From the NCBI GenBank assembly GCA_964360255.1, contig CAYHVK010000025.1, positions 1 through 32,475 on the forward strand: a stretch of 32,475 nt of DNA, read 5' to 3'. Position numbers and translations under genes: made by a program. This DNA comes from CAYHVK01 sp964360255. GTDB lineage: Bacteria; Bdellovibrionota; Bdellovibrionia; Bdellovibrionales; UBA1609. Under the pieces are notes generated by a model that made no database searches, was not told the origin of the DNA, and saw nothing but the letters and a program-made list of their open reading frames with translations. Positions 7,502 through 14,526 of this stretch are shown one piece after another (position 1 is the stretch's first letter; each line of letters opens with the position of its first letter).

Positions 7502-7906
7502 TTAATGCCGGGGCTTCTTAGCCCTCATGATCAAGAACTGATTAATAATCTCAAAAATCGTAGCTGCTAGTAGCAGAGTAAAACAATAAGACGCTGCCTT
7601 ATGCATCAGTGGAGCTTCAATTCCCATAACTGTAGTTAAAGGCTCATCGCTCAGGCTTAGGATCCGAGTGAGCAATATAGGTATAGAGAAGACAAAGGTA
7701 TGAACGAATGCCACCCAAAAGAGCGGCGTTCGGCGCCAGTTGAGATTTTTATAAGTCCAATAGAGTAGCCCTATTCCCAGAAACAGAAAGCAAGAGCCTG
7801 TCCATAAAGCCGCGTAGTAACGACTCTCGACCAGTCGAAAAGTAAGGCCGGCATTAACACCAACTAAGAATTCTAAAACCAACAAAACAAGTAATTTACG
7901 AATCAT
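7502..7906 (-). CDS. Four-helix integral membrane protein, unknown function
   Basis: 134 residues from the ATG of MIRKLLVLLVLEFLVGVNAG. Hydrophobic segments lie at about 3-20, 32-50, 63-82 and 102-124, and the end is basic (IMRAKKPRH). The frame continues upstream of this ATG, but that part (RSGPILITRNNHKGADERPFIGRPAG) is arginine-rich and looks untranslated. No clear ribosome-binding site precedes the ATG; instead a strong GTCCGG palindrome lies 6-22 bases before it. It converges on rpsR, sharing that terminator. No family recognised. Confidence 0.7.
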   Translation of the reverse strand: MIRKLLVLLVLEFLVGVNAGLTFRLVESRYYAALWTGSCFLFLGIGLLYWTYKNLNWRRTPLFWVAFVHTFVFSIPILLTRILSLSDEPLTTVMGIEAPLMHKAASYCFTLLLAATIFEIINQFLIMRAKKPRH

Positions 7907-7911
7907 TGTAT

Positions 7912-7928
7912 GTCCGGCCGGACGTCCG
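7912..7928. promoter_or_regulatory. Overlapping GTCCGG palindromes before the 7906 start
   Basis: GTCCGGCCGGAC (7912-7923) and CGGACGTCCG (7919-7928) are both perfect palindromes and overlap by five bases, just upstream of the membrane-protein ATG. The same 9-mer GTCCGGCCG occurs on the - strand at 8875-8867, upstream of the next leftward gene, which suggests a shared operator or leader element. Confidence 0.4.
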
Positions 7929-8033
7929 ATAAACGGGCGCTCGTCCGCTCCTTTATGGTTATTTCGCGTGATGAGAATAGGCCCGCTTCTTGCCCTAAGC
8001 AAGTGACAAACAACTTAAGCTAAGGAGCTTCAC

Positions 8034-8237
8034 ATGTTCAAACAGTCACTTTTAGATTTAAAGAATGATCTGATCCACTTCGGACTTAAACCTTCAGAAT
8101 GGCGAATTATGTCATCGAGAAAAGCTGTATATGTCATTCATCGAGAAGACTCTGGCTTGCTTTTCAAAGCTCAGGTGGCTTTGAATTCTATTAGCGGTAA
8201 ACTTGCGCTGACTCAGCTCACGCTGCTTGATATTTAA
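8034..8237 (+). CDS. Small cytoplasmic protein (67 aa), unknown function
   Basis: Begins MFKQSLLDLKNDLIHFGLKPSEWRIMSSRKAVYVIHRED. No signal peptide, membrane segment or cysteine. The strong ribosome-binding site AAGGAG, 6 bases before the ATG, is the main reason to accept it. Predicted to be a small alpha/beta domain: an amphipathic helix (KQSLLDLKNDLIHFG) and then strands (KAVYVIHRE, LLFKAQVAL, KLALTQLTLLDI). It overlaps the 3' end of the convergent gene by four bases. Homology not recognised. Confidence 0.65.
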   Translation: MFKQSLLDLKNDLIHFGLKPSEWRIMSSRKAVYVIHREDSGLLFKAQVALNSISGKLALTQLTLLDI

Positions 8238-8845
8238 AGATATTGGCCGCAAGGCAGTGAGTAGAGGGATTTATCCCAGGCCTCTTGCGGCGGAAGGGCT
8301 TTGATTCCTGGGAGCTGACTGAGACTACCCTTCTGAAATCCGAGCCATGATTCCTCACCATAAATTTGGATGGATTTATTTTTTAGCAAGCAAAAGAGAT
8401 TTAAATCTCCTGGATCAAAAAAGCCGATTTTTAAATTCGGATGCGCAGGAGGTTGCGCTCCCCATGCGAGCTTGGCCATAAGATCAATTGTTGGGGCTAA
8501 TGATCCACGAATAGCTGGAAGCTCCCCTATTTTTTCAAGACAGGCTGGTGTCACGCTACTAAGTTCGCGAAGCACCTTCTTCATGCCGGCAAAAAGCTCA
8601 AGGCAGCCGCCTGGGCCGTTACCCTTCTTGCAATTTTCAAGCATTTCAAAATAGCGCACAGTCTTAACTGTGGCCTTTGGATGAACATATAAGAAGCCAA
8701 CCGTGCCCATCTGGAAAGCTTCGATTTCAGCGTCGCATTGAGTGCGTGGTGGGTCAGAGAGAATAATGAAAGCAAGTCCGCCCACGATAACGAGCATAGC
8801 AATTGTATTAAAAGATAAGGATCTTAAGAATTCCAAGAGTGCCAC
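8234..8845 (-). CDS. Membrane-anchored extracytoplasmic protein, unknown function
   Basis: 203 residues with one N-terminal transmembrane segment (FNTIAMLVIVGGLAFIILSDPP, residues 12-33) and a soluble domain outside the cytoplasm containing about seven cysteines (QCDAE, ENCKKGNGPGGCLEL, PACLEK, LFCLLK, LPCGQYL). The start is GTG, with AGGA only two or three bases before it. A TTG three codons later is better spaced from the GGAAGG site, so the protein may begin there. No recognised domain. A copy of GTCCGGCCG is upstream. It lies just past the porin terminator and so has its own promoter. Confidence 0.7.
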   Translation of the reverse strand: MALLEFLRSLSFNTIAMLVIVGGLAFIILSDPPRTQCDAEIEAFQMGTVGFLYVHPKATVKTVRYFEMLENCKKGNGPGGCLELFAGMKKVLRELSSVTPACLEKIGELPAIRGSLAPTIDLMAKLAWGAQPPAHPNLKIGFFDPGDLNLFCLLKNKSIQIYGEESWLGFQKGSLSQLPGIKALPPQEAWDKSLYSLPCGQYL

Positions 8846-8873
8846 CTTCCTTTTGCGGTCGGATTTCGGCCGG

Positions 8874-8910
8874 ACAATAAAAAACGCCCAAGACTTAGCT
8901 TGGGCGTTTT
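8874..8910 (-). terminator. Intrinsic terminator of the porin gene
   Basis: A 12-bp perfect stem, AAAACGCCCAAG (8881-8892) with CTTGGGCGTTTT (8899-8910), over a 6-base loop. Read leftward it ends in a run of Ts, 53 bases after the porin stop. Confidence 0.88.
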
Positions 8911-8962
8911 CATACTTTTTGAAAAGCGTTTAATTGTTAAATTAACAACTAAACGCGCTCAA

Positions 8963-10297
8963 TTAGAAAGTAAGTTTAGATTCTAGGTACCACTGAGAGA
9001 ATGTGTCATCAGTTGCGAATGCATCGCCTGGCTCAAACATTCCGTAGCGAGCTTGGATAGCGAAGTTGTTTGTGTACTTCTTAGTAACAACTAGATCCCA
9101 TTCATTACCGATTTCGTCGTCAGTACCGCCAGAAGCGATAACTGCACCAGCAAGAGGACCACCAACGCCATTAACTGCGCCAGACTTTTCTGTTTTTTCA
9201 AACATTAAGTACTCAAGACCAACAGTTACATCTTCCATTGGAGAAAGAGTCACACCTGCGCGCATGTAAGTTAAGTTACCCCAACCTACTACGTCCATAA
9301 GACCTGCATTTTTGTAAGTCTCATAGTGGAAACCGTTGTACTGCTTGTCGTCTGTATCAGTTGATTTTTTACCTGAATCTGTGTGGTAACCACCGTGTAC
9401 ACGAAGGTTCATAACAGCTGGCATAGAATAACCAACTTCTAAATCCATCATATCTGCGTCGATGTCAGTTTTAGTACCGCCAGTTGAATTTTCACCTGTG
9501 TACATAGCGTATGTGAATTTGTAATCAACACCCGCTGTATCACCAGCAACAGTCAAACCGATACGTTGTGCATCTTCTTTAGGAAGAGTCAAAATACCAG
9601 CTGTAGTTGTGTCGTATTGCGCTTCATCACGTTTAACCATGATGTAGTGAAGGTGAGCCATCTTTAAGAAAGATGGAAGAGTTTTCCAATCCAAAACTAG
9701 GCCATAGAAAGCGCCAATTTTGTTTGCGAAGTCTTCATCAGCATTATAACCACGGCCACCAGTTACGCCGAAAGCTCCAACGCGAACTTGTTCTAGATCA
9801 TAGATCAAGCCTGCGCCATCAAATGCCTTTGCAACTGGCTCCCAGTCATTAGAAGAAACTACTGAGCCATCGCCCAAAGTTTGAGTGATACGACCAGCTT
9901 TAACTGTTGCTTCATCAGAAACTTGCCAGTTCATGAAAGCTTCGTTAACAGTCAAAACGTTATTAGTTGCATTGGCACGACCGTCAGTGCCTGCAGCAGT
10001 ACCGCCGCCACGATCGTTAATATCATCTGGAAATTGATCAGCGTTCGAACCCCAGTCAGCGTTATGAACGAGACCTAAGTTAAACGTCATTTTTTCACCA
10101 GCGCGTACAGTCGTGTTCAACTTTGTACGTTGCATGATGAATTGATCGTTTGCATCAACGGCATCTTTGTTGAAACCTTGAGCTTGGTTATTGAAATACT
10201 GGAGGCGGAATTCTCCGCTGTGAGTCCAGTCACCTTCCGCAGCGTGTGCGAATGGTACGTAGCTGAGCACTGCGATTAGTGCGATCAGTTTTTTCAT
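8963..10297 (-). CDS. Major outer-membrane porin
   Basis: Outer-membrane beta-barrel of 444 residues that should form a diffusion channel. The signal peptide is MKKLIALIAVLSYVPFAHA, cleaved before AEGDW. The first strand is HSGEFRLQYFNNQ, followed by alternating polar/hydrophobic strands and acidic loops, and the chain ends in Phe (WYLESKLTF), the usual signal for barrel insertion. It resembles the single abundant porin of Bdellovibrio and the alginate-export barrel superfamily; which one cannot be settled by eye. GAGGAG lies before the ATG. It is monocistronic, with its own strong terminator and a long upstream region. Substrate preference unknown. Confidence 0.85.
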   Translation of the reverse strand: MKKLIALIAVLSYVPFAHAAEGDWTHSGEFRLQYFNNQAQGFNKDAVDANDQFIMQRTKLNTTVRAGEKMTFNLGLVHNADWGSNADQFPDDINDRGGGTAAGTDGRANATNNVLTVNEAFMNWQVSDEATVKAGRITQTLGDGSVVSSNDWEPVAKAFDGAGLIYDLEQVRVGAFGVTGGRGYNADEDFANKIGAFYGLVLDWKTLPSFLKMAHLHYIMVKRDEAQYDTTTAGILTLPKEDAQRIGLTVAGDTAGVDYKFTYAMYTGENSTGGTKTDIDADMMDLEVGYSMPAVMNLRVHGGYHTDSGKKSTDTDDKQYNGFHYETYKNAGLMDVVGWGNLTYMRAGVTLSPMEDVTVGLEYLMFEKTEKSGAVNGVGGPLAGAVIASGGTDDEIGNEWDLVVTKKYTNNFAIQARYGMFEPGDAFATDDTFSQWYLESKLTF

Positions 10298-10568
10298 GCG
10301 ATGTCTCCTCTTGTTGACATTTATTGTTGTTAACTTTGTTTCTGTTACTTCTTAAATCTGTCCCAAAAGTCCGCTCGCCTCGTCCTGTGTCACCCCTGAA
10401 TTCTTTTCATGTTCAGAAATGTCGCAGGACTAACCTACTGATTACTAAGTCATAAACTGTTGTAATCCGAGGCATAACTTCCTTATATACTTAATCCTAG
10501 GAAGACTTGGTTTGTAATGACAACCTTTTTCAGCCAACTTACGGCGGCGCATTAAGCCCTTAGTCTGT
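10298..10568 (-). promoter_or_regulatory. Porin leader and promoter region, no gene seen
   Basis: About 270 bases between the porin ATG and the tRNA promoter, with no convincing reading frame. GTCCTGTG (10383-10390) and CGCAGGAC (10422-10429) can pair around a loop of about 31 bases, and a TCCTAGGA palindrome lies near 10495-10502. On the - strand a TTATGC...TATGAC pair with a 17-base spacer near 10475-10447 could be a promoter, which would give a long untranslated leader. None of this is strong. Confidence 0.3.
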
Positions 10569-10597
10569 TTGACTTAAGTGGCAATATGCTTAAATTA
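10569..10597 (+). promoter_or_regulatory. Probable promoter of the tRNA-Pro gene
   Basis: TTGACT at 10569-10574, a 17-base spacer, then AAATTA at 10592-10597, followed by a GC-rich discriminator (GCGCCCTC) of the kind found at stringently controlled stable-RNA promoters. The -10 is a poor match, so the assignment rests on the -35 and position. Confidence 0.45.
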
Positions 10598-10628
10598 GCG
10601 CCCTCAAAGACTTACGTCTAGAGAAGTT

Positions 10629-10705
<77 letters not shown>

Positions 10706-10782
10706 ATTTTCTTAAGTGAAAATTGTCGGATCTAAAAACCCAAAAATATTCCAGAACTTATTAAACACATTCGCATTTGTTC

Positions 10783-10975
10783 CGTCTCCCGGAAGAGAGA
10801 CAGGATTCGAACCTGTTCAGGTGCTGTTCGATTGATAGGTCTGTTAGCTCGTTATTCCGATAACGACCGCTGGCAAAAACGATTGGTCGTATTCCAAATT
10901 CACTCGCCTTCTCACCTACTAAATCCCGGTTTAAGCCAATCGAGTTTGTCAGCCTATTTTGGCTGACTAGTGTCC
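10783..10975. other. Structured non-coding patch with an inverted partial tRNA-Pro copy
   Basis: No gene is seen here. Bases 10797-10815 are the exact reverse complement of 10679-10697, the T-arm and start of the acceptor strand of tRNA-Pro (19 bases), and two bases later 10818-10824 mirrors the tRNA GCACCTG. The anticodon arm between is missing. Further inverted repeats follow: CGTTAT/ATAACG near 10850, CGATTGG (10880-10886) with CCAATCG (10937-10943), and GTCAGCC/GGCTGAC near 10949-10968. The patch is richer in G+C than the DNA after it. It may be a decayed tRNA remnant, an insertion scar or a small structured RNA. Confidence 0.5.
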
Positions 10976-10980
10976 CAATT

Positions 10981-11221
10981 AGAGAAATAAAATCTTAAAA
11001 ATTCATTTAAAAATGATCACATATCATAAAAATTTAATTTATGTATCAAATTAGAATATGTCTAACTATCTAGAAATTATAATATAAATTAGTATTTATA
11101 AATATAAATGATCACAAATGTGAATAATATTAGATATGATGCCGATAAATTGATAGCCTATAAATAGCTCATGAATCAGGTCAAATTTCTTTTCCGATTC
11201 ATTGGGCCCAGGGGGTACCTT
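10981..11221 (+). promoter_or_regulatory. Very AT-rich control region upstream of the lipoprotein cassette
   Basis: No gene. AAATGATCACA occurs twice as a direct repeat (11011-11021 and 11106-11116), each centred on the palindrome TGATCA. The second copy runs into TCACAAATGTGA (11112-11123), a perfect 5-2-5 inverted repeat. ATGAATC (11171-11177) and GATTCAT (11196-11202) flank an 18-base loop just before the ribosome-binding site AGGGGG. These are plausible binding sites for a regulator of the cassette, such as the TIGR02147 protein encoded in it. Confidence 0.45.
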
Positions 11222-12055
11222 ATGTGTACAAAAACTAAAATGGCCGTAGCCGCAACGTCTCTACTTCTTCTTGTTGGTTGTGGTGAAACGGCAAATGCGC
11301 CGAACACTGTTTCTGCGACATTGAAAATGACGAGCTCTAGCCAAAACGCAACTGTTGCGAAAAATAGCTGGAGCGACAAGCTCTACAACTTACTTTTTCC
11401 TACAGCGGTCGCATTTGTGCCGCCGGTTATTGTGGACACAAACGGCACAAATATCGCGCTCACTGACGCGTGGGTTATGATCAAAGAAGTTGAATTTGAA
11501 GCTGAAGAAACTCCTTCCCTTGCAGAGACGGATGGCGATGAGATTGAGTTCGTGGGCCCATATGCTGTCAACTTGTTGTCGAGTGCACCAGTGGCTCTCG
11601 ACACTCAAAGTATTGTTCAGCAATCATACCGACGAATAAAAATGAAGCTGCATAAAGCAGAAGCGGCTGTGACGGGGGCACCTGCGCAACTTGTGAATAA
11701 CAGCGTTTATTTTGCGGGTGCGGTCGGAGCTAACGCCTTTACCTTTGAGTCAGATGACACGACGGAATTTGAAATCGGCGGTCCGAATCCGGTTTTACCG
11801 GCGGATGGCTCGGCGGTGCTTGTTCAGATTCAACTTGCAAACGTCTTTAAGCTGATCGACATGTCGGTCTTGCCAAACGGCGCTGCGATATCGGCTTCGA
11901 ATCGATACGCAGGCGTAAATCTATGTCCATCAATCGATCCGAGTGCCAACGATATCTACACATGTGTGCGCAACGGGCTTCGCGCGCAAAGCGATTGGGG
12001 TTGTGATCTCGATGACGACGATGACTTAGATGCAAGCGATGATTCAGCGAAATAA
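11222..12055 (+). CDS. Lipoprotein with Asp-rich tail, paralog of the 12976 protein
   Basis: 277 residues. The start chosen is the ATG of MCTKTKMAVAATSLLLLVGCGE, preceded by AGGGGG; a longer frame from 11171 lacks a ribosome-binding site. The lipobox LLVGC predicts a lipid-anchored cysteine with Gly after it, suggesting outer-membrane sorting if rules like those of E. coli apply. Conserved blocks shared with the paralog: a PTAVA motif after the anchor, DGDEIEFVGPYAVNLL, RRIKMKLHKAEA, VQIQLANVFK, CPSIDPSANDIYTC, and a C-terminal acidic run (DLDDDDDLDASDD) that could bind divalent cations. Function unknown. An intrinsic terminator follows the stop closely, so it may be made in larger amounts than the genes after it. 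Confidence 0.85.
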   Translation: MCTKTKMAVAATSLLLLVGCGETANAPNTVSATLKMTSSSQNATVAKNSWSDKLYNLLFPTAVAFVPPVIVDTNGTNIALTDAWVMIKEVEFEAEETPSLAETDGDEIEFVGPYAVNLLSSAPVALDTQSIVQQSYRRIKMKLHKAEAAVTGAPAQLVNNSVYFAGAVGANAFTFESDDTTEFEIGGPNPVLPADGSAVLVQIQLANVFKLIDMSVLPNGAAISASNRYAGVNLCPSIDPSANDIYTCVRNGLRAQSDWGCDLDDDDDLDASDDSAK

Positions 12056-12065
12056 TTGAAACTCT

Positions 12066-12094
12066 GGGCCGGTCCGTGGTGGACCGGCTCTTTT
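12066..12094 (+). terminator. Intrinsic terminator/attenuator inside the lipoprotein cassette
   Basis: GCCGGTCC (12068-12075) pairs perfectly with GGACCGGC (12081-12088) over a 5-base loop and is followed by TCTTTT. It lies between the first lipoprotein stop (12055) and the regulator start (12110). Genes after it would depend on read-through or another promoter. Confidence 0.85.
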
Positions 12095-12109
12095 AAAAGG
12101 GACTTTAAC

Positions 12110-12979
12110 GTGCCGGCAAAGAAGATCAATTCCACACGACCAAACATCTTTACGTACCATGATCATCTTTCCTTTTTAAAAGACTGGTTTGAATTTTTAA
12201 AACGCGAAGGGACAGGTTTTTCGATGAGAACGCTCGCAACAAAAGCGAAATTGGCCGTGGGCTACATGCCGATGTGCCTGAGCGGCAAGCGCGTTCTTTC
12301 AACGAAAGCGCTTCATAAGATGATGCCGTATTTGAAAATGAATAATCAAGAGCGCCGCTTCTTCGAATTGCTGCATTTGGTTGGAACTTCTGAAGAGGCG
12401 AGTGTCAGGCTGCAGGCGATTCATGACATGAGTAGGCTTCAGGCCTTTTATCAGAATAACGCTCAAGACGTTGATGTGTATCAGTATCTGACAAAATGGT
12501 ACTACGTCGCAATTCGAGAGATGGTGAGTTTGACAGATTTCAAAGCAGATCCATATTGGATACAGGGGCGTATAGGCGGTCGCTTAAGCCTTGCCGAGTG
12601 CGAGCAGGCACTCGCCTTCTTGATTGAGAAGGGTTTTATATTGAAAGACGACGCTGGAAATTATCGGTTGCCAGAGAAGAGTCTCGACTGTTCCGAGGGT
12701 ATTTTTAAAGTCAGCTTGAGCGAGTTTCATCGTCAAATGTTTCATTTAGCCGCACAGTCGATTGAAAAAGTGCCGCGCTCGCATCGTTATATCGTGGGGC
12801 ACACTTTCTCACTGCTTGAAGCCGATTTGGAAAAAGTGAAGACCATACTTGATGAGGCAAGGGCTAAGATTCGTATGCTAGCACATGGCGGGAAAGACGC
12901 CGCGCACGTTTATCACGTTGAATTGGCTTCGTTTCCGCTGACGAGAGTAAAGGGTAGTTCGCTGAAGGAAGAATTATGA
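12110..12979 (+). CDS. TIGR02147-family protein (DUF4423), putative transcription regulator
   Basis: 289 residues. The start chosen is GTG at 12110 with AAGGGA seven bases upstream; a TTG at 12056 would put the terminator inside the gene. Residues ~10-90 (NIFTYHDHLSFLKDWFEFLKREGTGFSMRTLATKAKLAVGYMPMCLSGKRVLSTKALHKMMPYLKMNNQERRFFELL, quoted only as anchor points NIFTYHD, FLKDWF, SMRTLA, ERRFFELL) match the family's N-terminal helix-turn-helix-like part. The C-terminal half has the DUF4423 winged-helix-like section and the typical end SLLEADLEKVKTILDEARAKI. This family is abundant in Bdellovibrio and Fibrobacter, often beside exported proteins. It overlaps the next lipoprotein by ATGA, so the two are translationally coupled. 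DNA binding is inferred. Confidence 0.88.
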   Translation: MPAKKINSTRPNIFTYHDHLSFLKDWFEFLKREGTGFSMRTLATKAKLAVGYMPMCLSGKRVLSTKALHKMMPYLKMNNQERRFFELLHLVGTSEEASVRLQAIHDMSRLQAFYQNNAQDVDVYQYLTKWYYVAIREMVSLTDFKADPYWIQGRIGGRLSLAECEQALAFLIEKGFILKDDAGNYRLPEKSLDCSEGIFKVSLSEFHRQMFHLAAQSIEKVPRSHRYIVGHTFSLLEADLEKVKTILDEARAKIRMLAHGGKDAAHVYHVELASFPLTRVKGSSLKEEL

Positions 12980-13797
12980 AAAAAATAAAACTGATTTTTG
13001 CATTTTGCATCTTGGCCTTTTTGATTTCTTGCGATCACGGCACCATCACCGGTAATCCACTTATTAGCCTGACCTTTAATGGCTCTTCGCAAGATGCTAC
13101 CATCGCGCGTTTAGATATTTGGCAGCGACTCTATAATGCATTTATTCCGACAGCCGTTGCAGCACCGTCGACCATCGTCGATTCGGGCGGGCGCACAGTC
13201 CTACTTGACGAGTTTTGGACAACCATTGGTGAAGTCGAATTTAAATTTTTTGAAACAGCAACTGCTGATGAGGTCGACGGCGATAGCGTTGAGCTTACGG
13301 GTCCATACTCCTCTAATATTCTTGTGACTACTGCGGATCCGGTTGGAAGTGTGCGGATCGGCCTGAAGGCGGTTCGCCGAATTAAGGTGAAACTGATGCG
13401 AACGGATTCGTTGCCCGCTGGAGCGCCGGTTGATTTTTTAAATAAGAGTTTACTCATTTCGGGTACTGTTAATGGCGTTCCATTTACGCTGACGTCAGAA
13501 GATGAAGCCGTGGTCGAAGTTGCAGGTCCGAATGCGGTTTCGGTGCCAAACGGCTCGAGTTTACTTTTGCAACTTCAGATTGCGAATATATTTAAAAAAA
13601 TCAATCTCGCCGATATAACTGTTCCTACCAATATTTCTGAATCAAATCGGGTAAATTCAGTGAATCCGTGTCCGAACATCGATGCTAGCGCCAACGATAT
13701 CTACACGTGCTTTCGCAAAGGAATCGAAACTGAAGCCAACTTTGGACGCGACGACGGCGACGATGAGTTGGACATTAACGACGATACAGTGAAGTGA
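12976..13797 (+). CDS. Lipoprotein with Asp-rich tail, paralog of the 11222 protein
   Basis: 273 residues, starting MKKIKLIFAFCILAFLISCDHG. The lipobox is FLISC with Asp right after the cysteine; in E. coli Asp at this place keeps a lipoprotein in the inner membrane, unlike the Gly in the first copy. It shares with that copy a PTAVA motif after the anchor, DGDSVELTGPYSSNIL, RRIKVKL, LQIANIFKKI, CPNIDASANDIYTC and the acidic tail GRDDGDDELDINDD. At DNA level 17 bases encoding ANDIYT are identical, pointing to duplication. It is coupled to the regulator by a 4-base overlap, with GGAAG as ribosome-binding site. Function unknown. Confidence 0.85.
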   Translation: MKKIKLIFAFCILAFLISCDHGTITGNPLISLTFNGSSQDATIARLDIWQRLYNAFIPTAVAAPSTIVDSGGRTVLLDEFWTTIGEVEFKFFETATADEVDGDSVELTGPYSSNILVTTADPVGSVRIGLKAVRRIKVKLMRTDSLPAGAPVDFLNKSLLISGTVNGVPFTLTSEDEAVVEVAGPNAVSVPNGSSLLLQLQIANIFKKINLADITVPTNISESNRVNSVNPCPNIDASANDIYTCFRKGIETEANFGRDDGDDELDINDDTVK

Positions 13798-13830
13798 ACG
13801 ACCAATAACAATCTAAACAAGGAGGCGCTT

Positions 13831-14457
13831 ATGAAGCGTTTTTCAATCGGTCTGTTCTTAGGACTCGGGCTTACTTTTATGGCTGTGCCCAGCCATGCAA
13901 TTCTTGAGGCGCGGATTCATTACGGAGCCGGACAAGGCTCTCCGGATGAATACAACAATGCATACTTCAAGTTTCAAGACGGCCCGGAACTGGAAGAGCA
14001 AAAAGTTCTTGGCGCGGATTTGATATTTTCTCCACCAATGTTGAATTGGGGCTTGGGTGTTCGCTTCGAGGGAATGCAAGAAAACGGAACGGAGTTTAAT
14101 GAGAAGGTCGAGATGGACATCACCCGAACTTCGATACTACTAAACCATCGCATTGTGAATACGCTGTTATATTTCGGGCCAATTGTGACTTACGGTGTTG
14201 ACCACAAATTCGCGATGGCGATTCCAACAGATCCGAACAAAATCAGTTCCGGAGATGCGTCTAGTTACTCCGCAGGTGTTGAGGGTGGAGCAAAATTTGG
14301 GCTCTTTTCTCTCGGTGCCGAAGTCGGTTATCAATCACTGAAGTTCAACAAGCTGACTGAATCTGATGCTGGCCCGTGGACTAAAAACGGACGAACGATC
14401 AGCGAAGTCGACTTAAGTGGGATGTATTACAAAATTCTTTTAGGGATTGGCTTCTAG
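13831..14457 (+). CDS. Outer-membrane beta-barrel protein, unknown function
   Basis: 208 residues. Signal peptide MKRFSIGLFLGLGLTFMAVPSHA, then about eight amphipathic strands (LEARIHYGAG, QKVLGADLIF, WGLGVRFEGM, DITRTSILLNH, LLYFGPIVTYG, SYSAGVEGGAKF, LFSLGAEVGYQ, MYYKILLGIGF). It ends in Phe, as barrel proteins do, and its size suits an 8-stranded barrel. AAGGAGG precedes the ATG. It is last in the cassette, 33 bases after the second lipoprotein, so it may present or interact with the lipoproteins at the outer membrane; that role is inferred. A long hairpin at 14496-14526 follows. Confidence 0.82.
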   Translation: MKRFSIGLFLGLGLTFMAVPSHAILEARIHYGAGQGSPDEYNNAYFKFQDGPELEEQKVLGADLIFSPPMLNWGLGVRFEGMQENGTEFNEKVEMDITRTSILLNHRIVNTLLYFGPIVTYGVDHKFAMAIPTDPNKISSGDASSYSAGVEGGAKFGLFSLGAEVGYQSLKFNKLTESDAGPWTKNGRTISEVDLSGMYYKILLGIGF

Positions 14458-14495
14458 ATACATGTTCCGAAGATGACTCATTCGGTGTCTCGGCA

Positions 14496-14526
14496 AGGTC
14501 ACTAAATGACGGGCATTTGGTGACCT
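14496..14526. terminator. Long 13-bp hairpin after the beta-barrel gene
   Basis: AGGTCACTAAATG (14496-14508) pairs with CATTTGGTGACCT (14514-14526) with one G-T pair and a 5-base loop. There is no T tract on either strand, so it is not a classic intrinsic terminator. It may stabilise the 3' end of the cassette mRNA. Confidence 0.45.

Noticed and set aside
10783..10975. tmRNA (ssrA) or a second functional tRNA on the - strand
   Set aside because: The T-arm is good, but no pairing 5' acceptor strand, no CCA, no anticodon arm and no tag-peptide frame could be found within reach.
11171..11221. Longer start of the first lipoprotein (MNQVKFLF...)
   Set aside because: It would put about 17 residues before the signal peptide and has no ribosome-binding site; AGGGGG lies before the later ATG.
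12056..12109. TTG start of the TIGR02147 protein at 12056
   Set aside because: It would translate through the intrinsic terminator; the GTG at 12110 has a good ribosome-binding site and fits the family's N-terminus.
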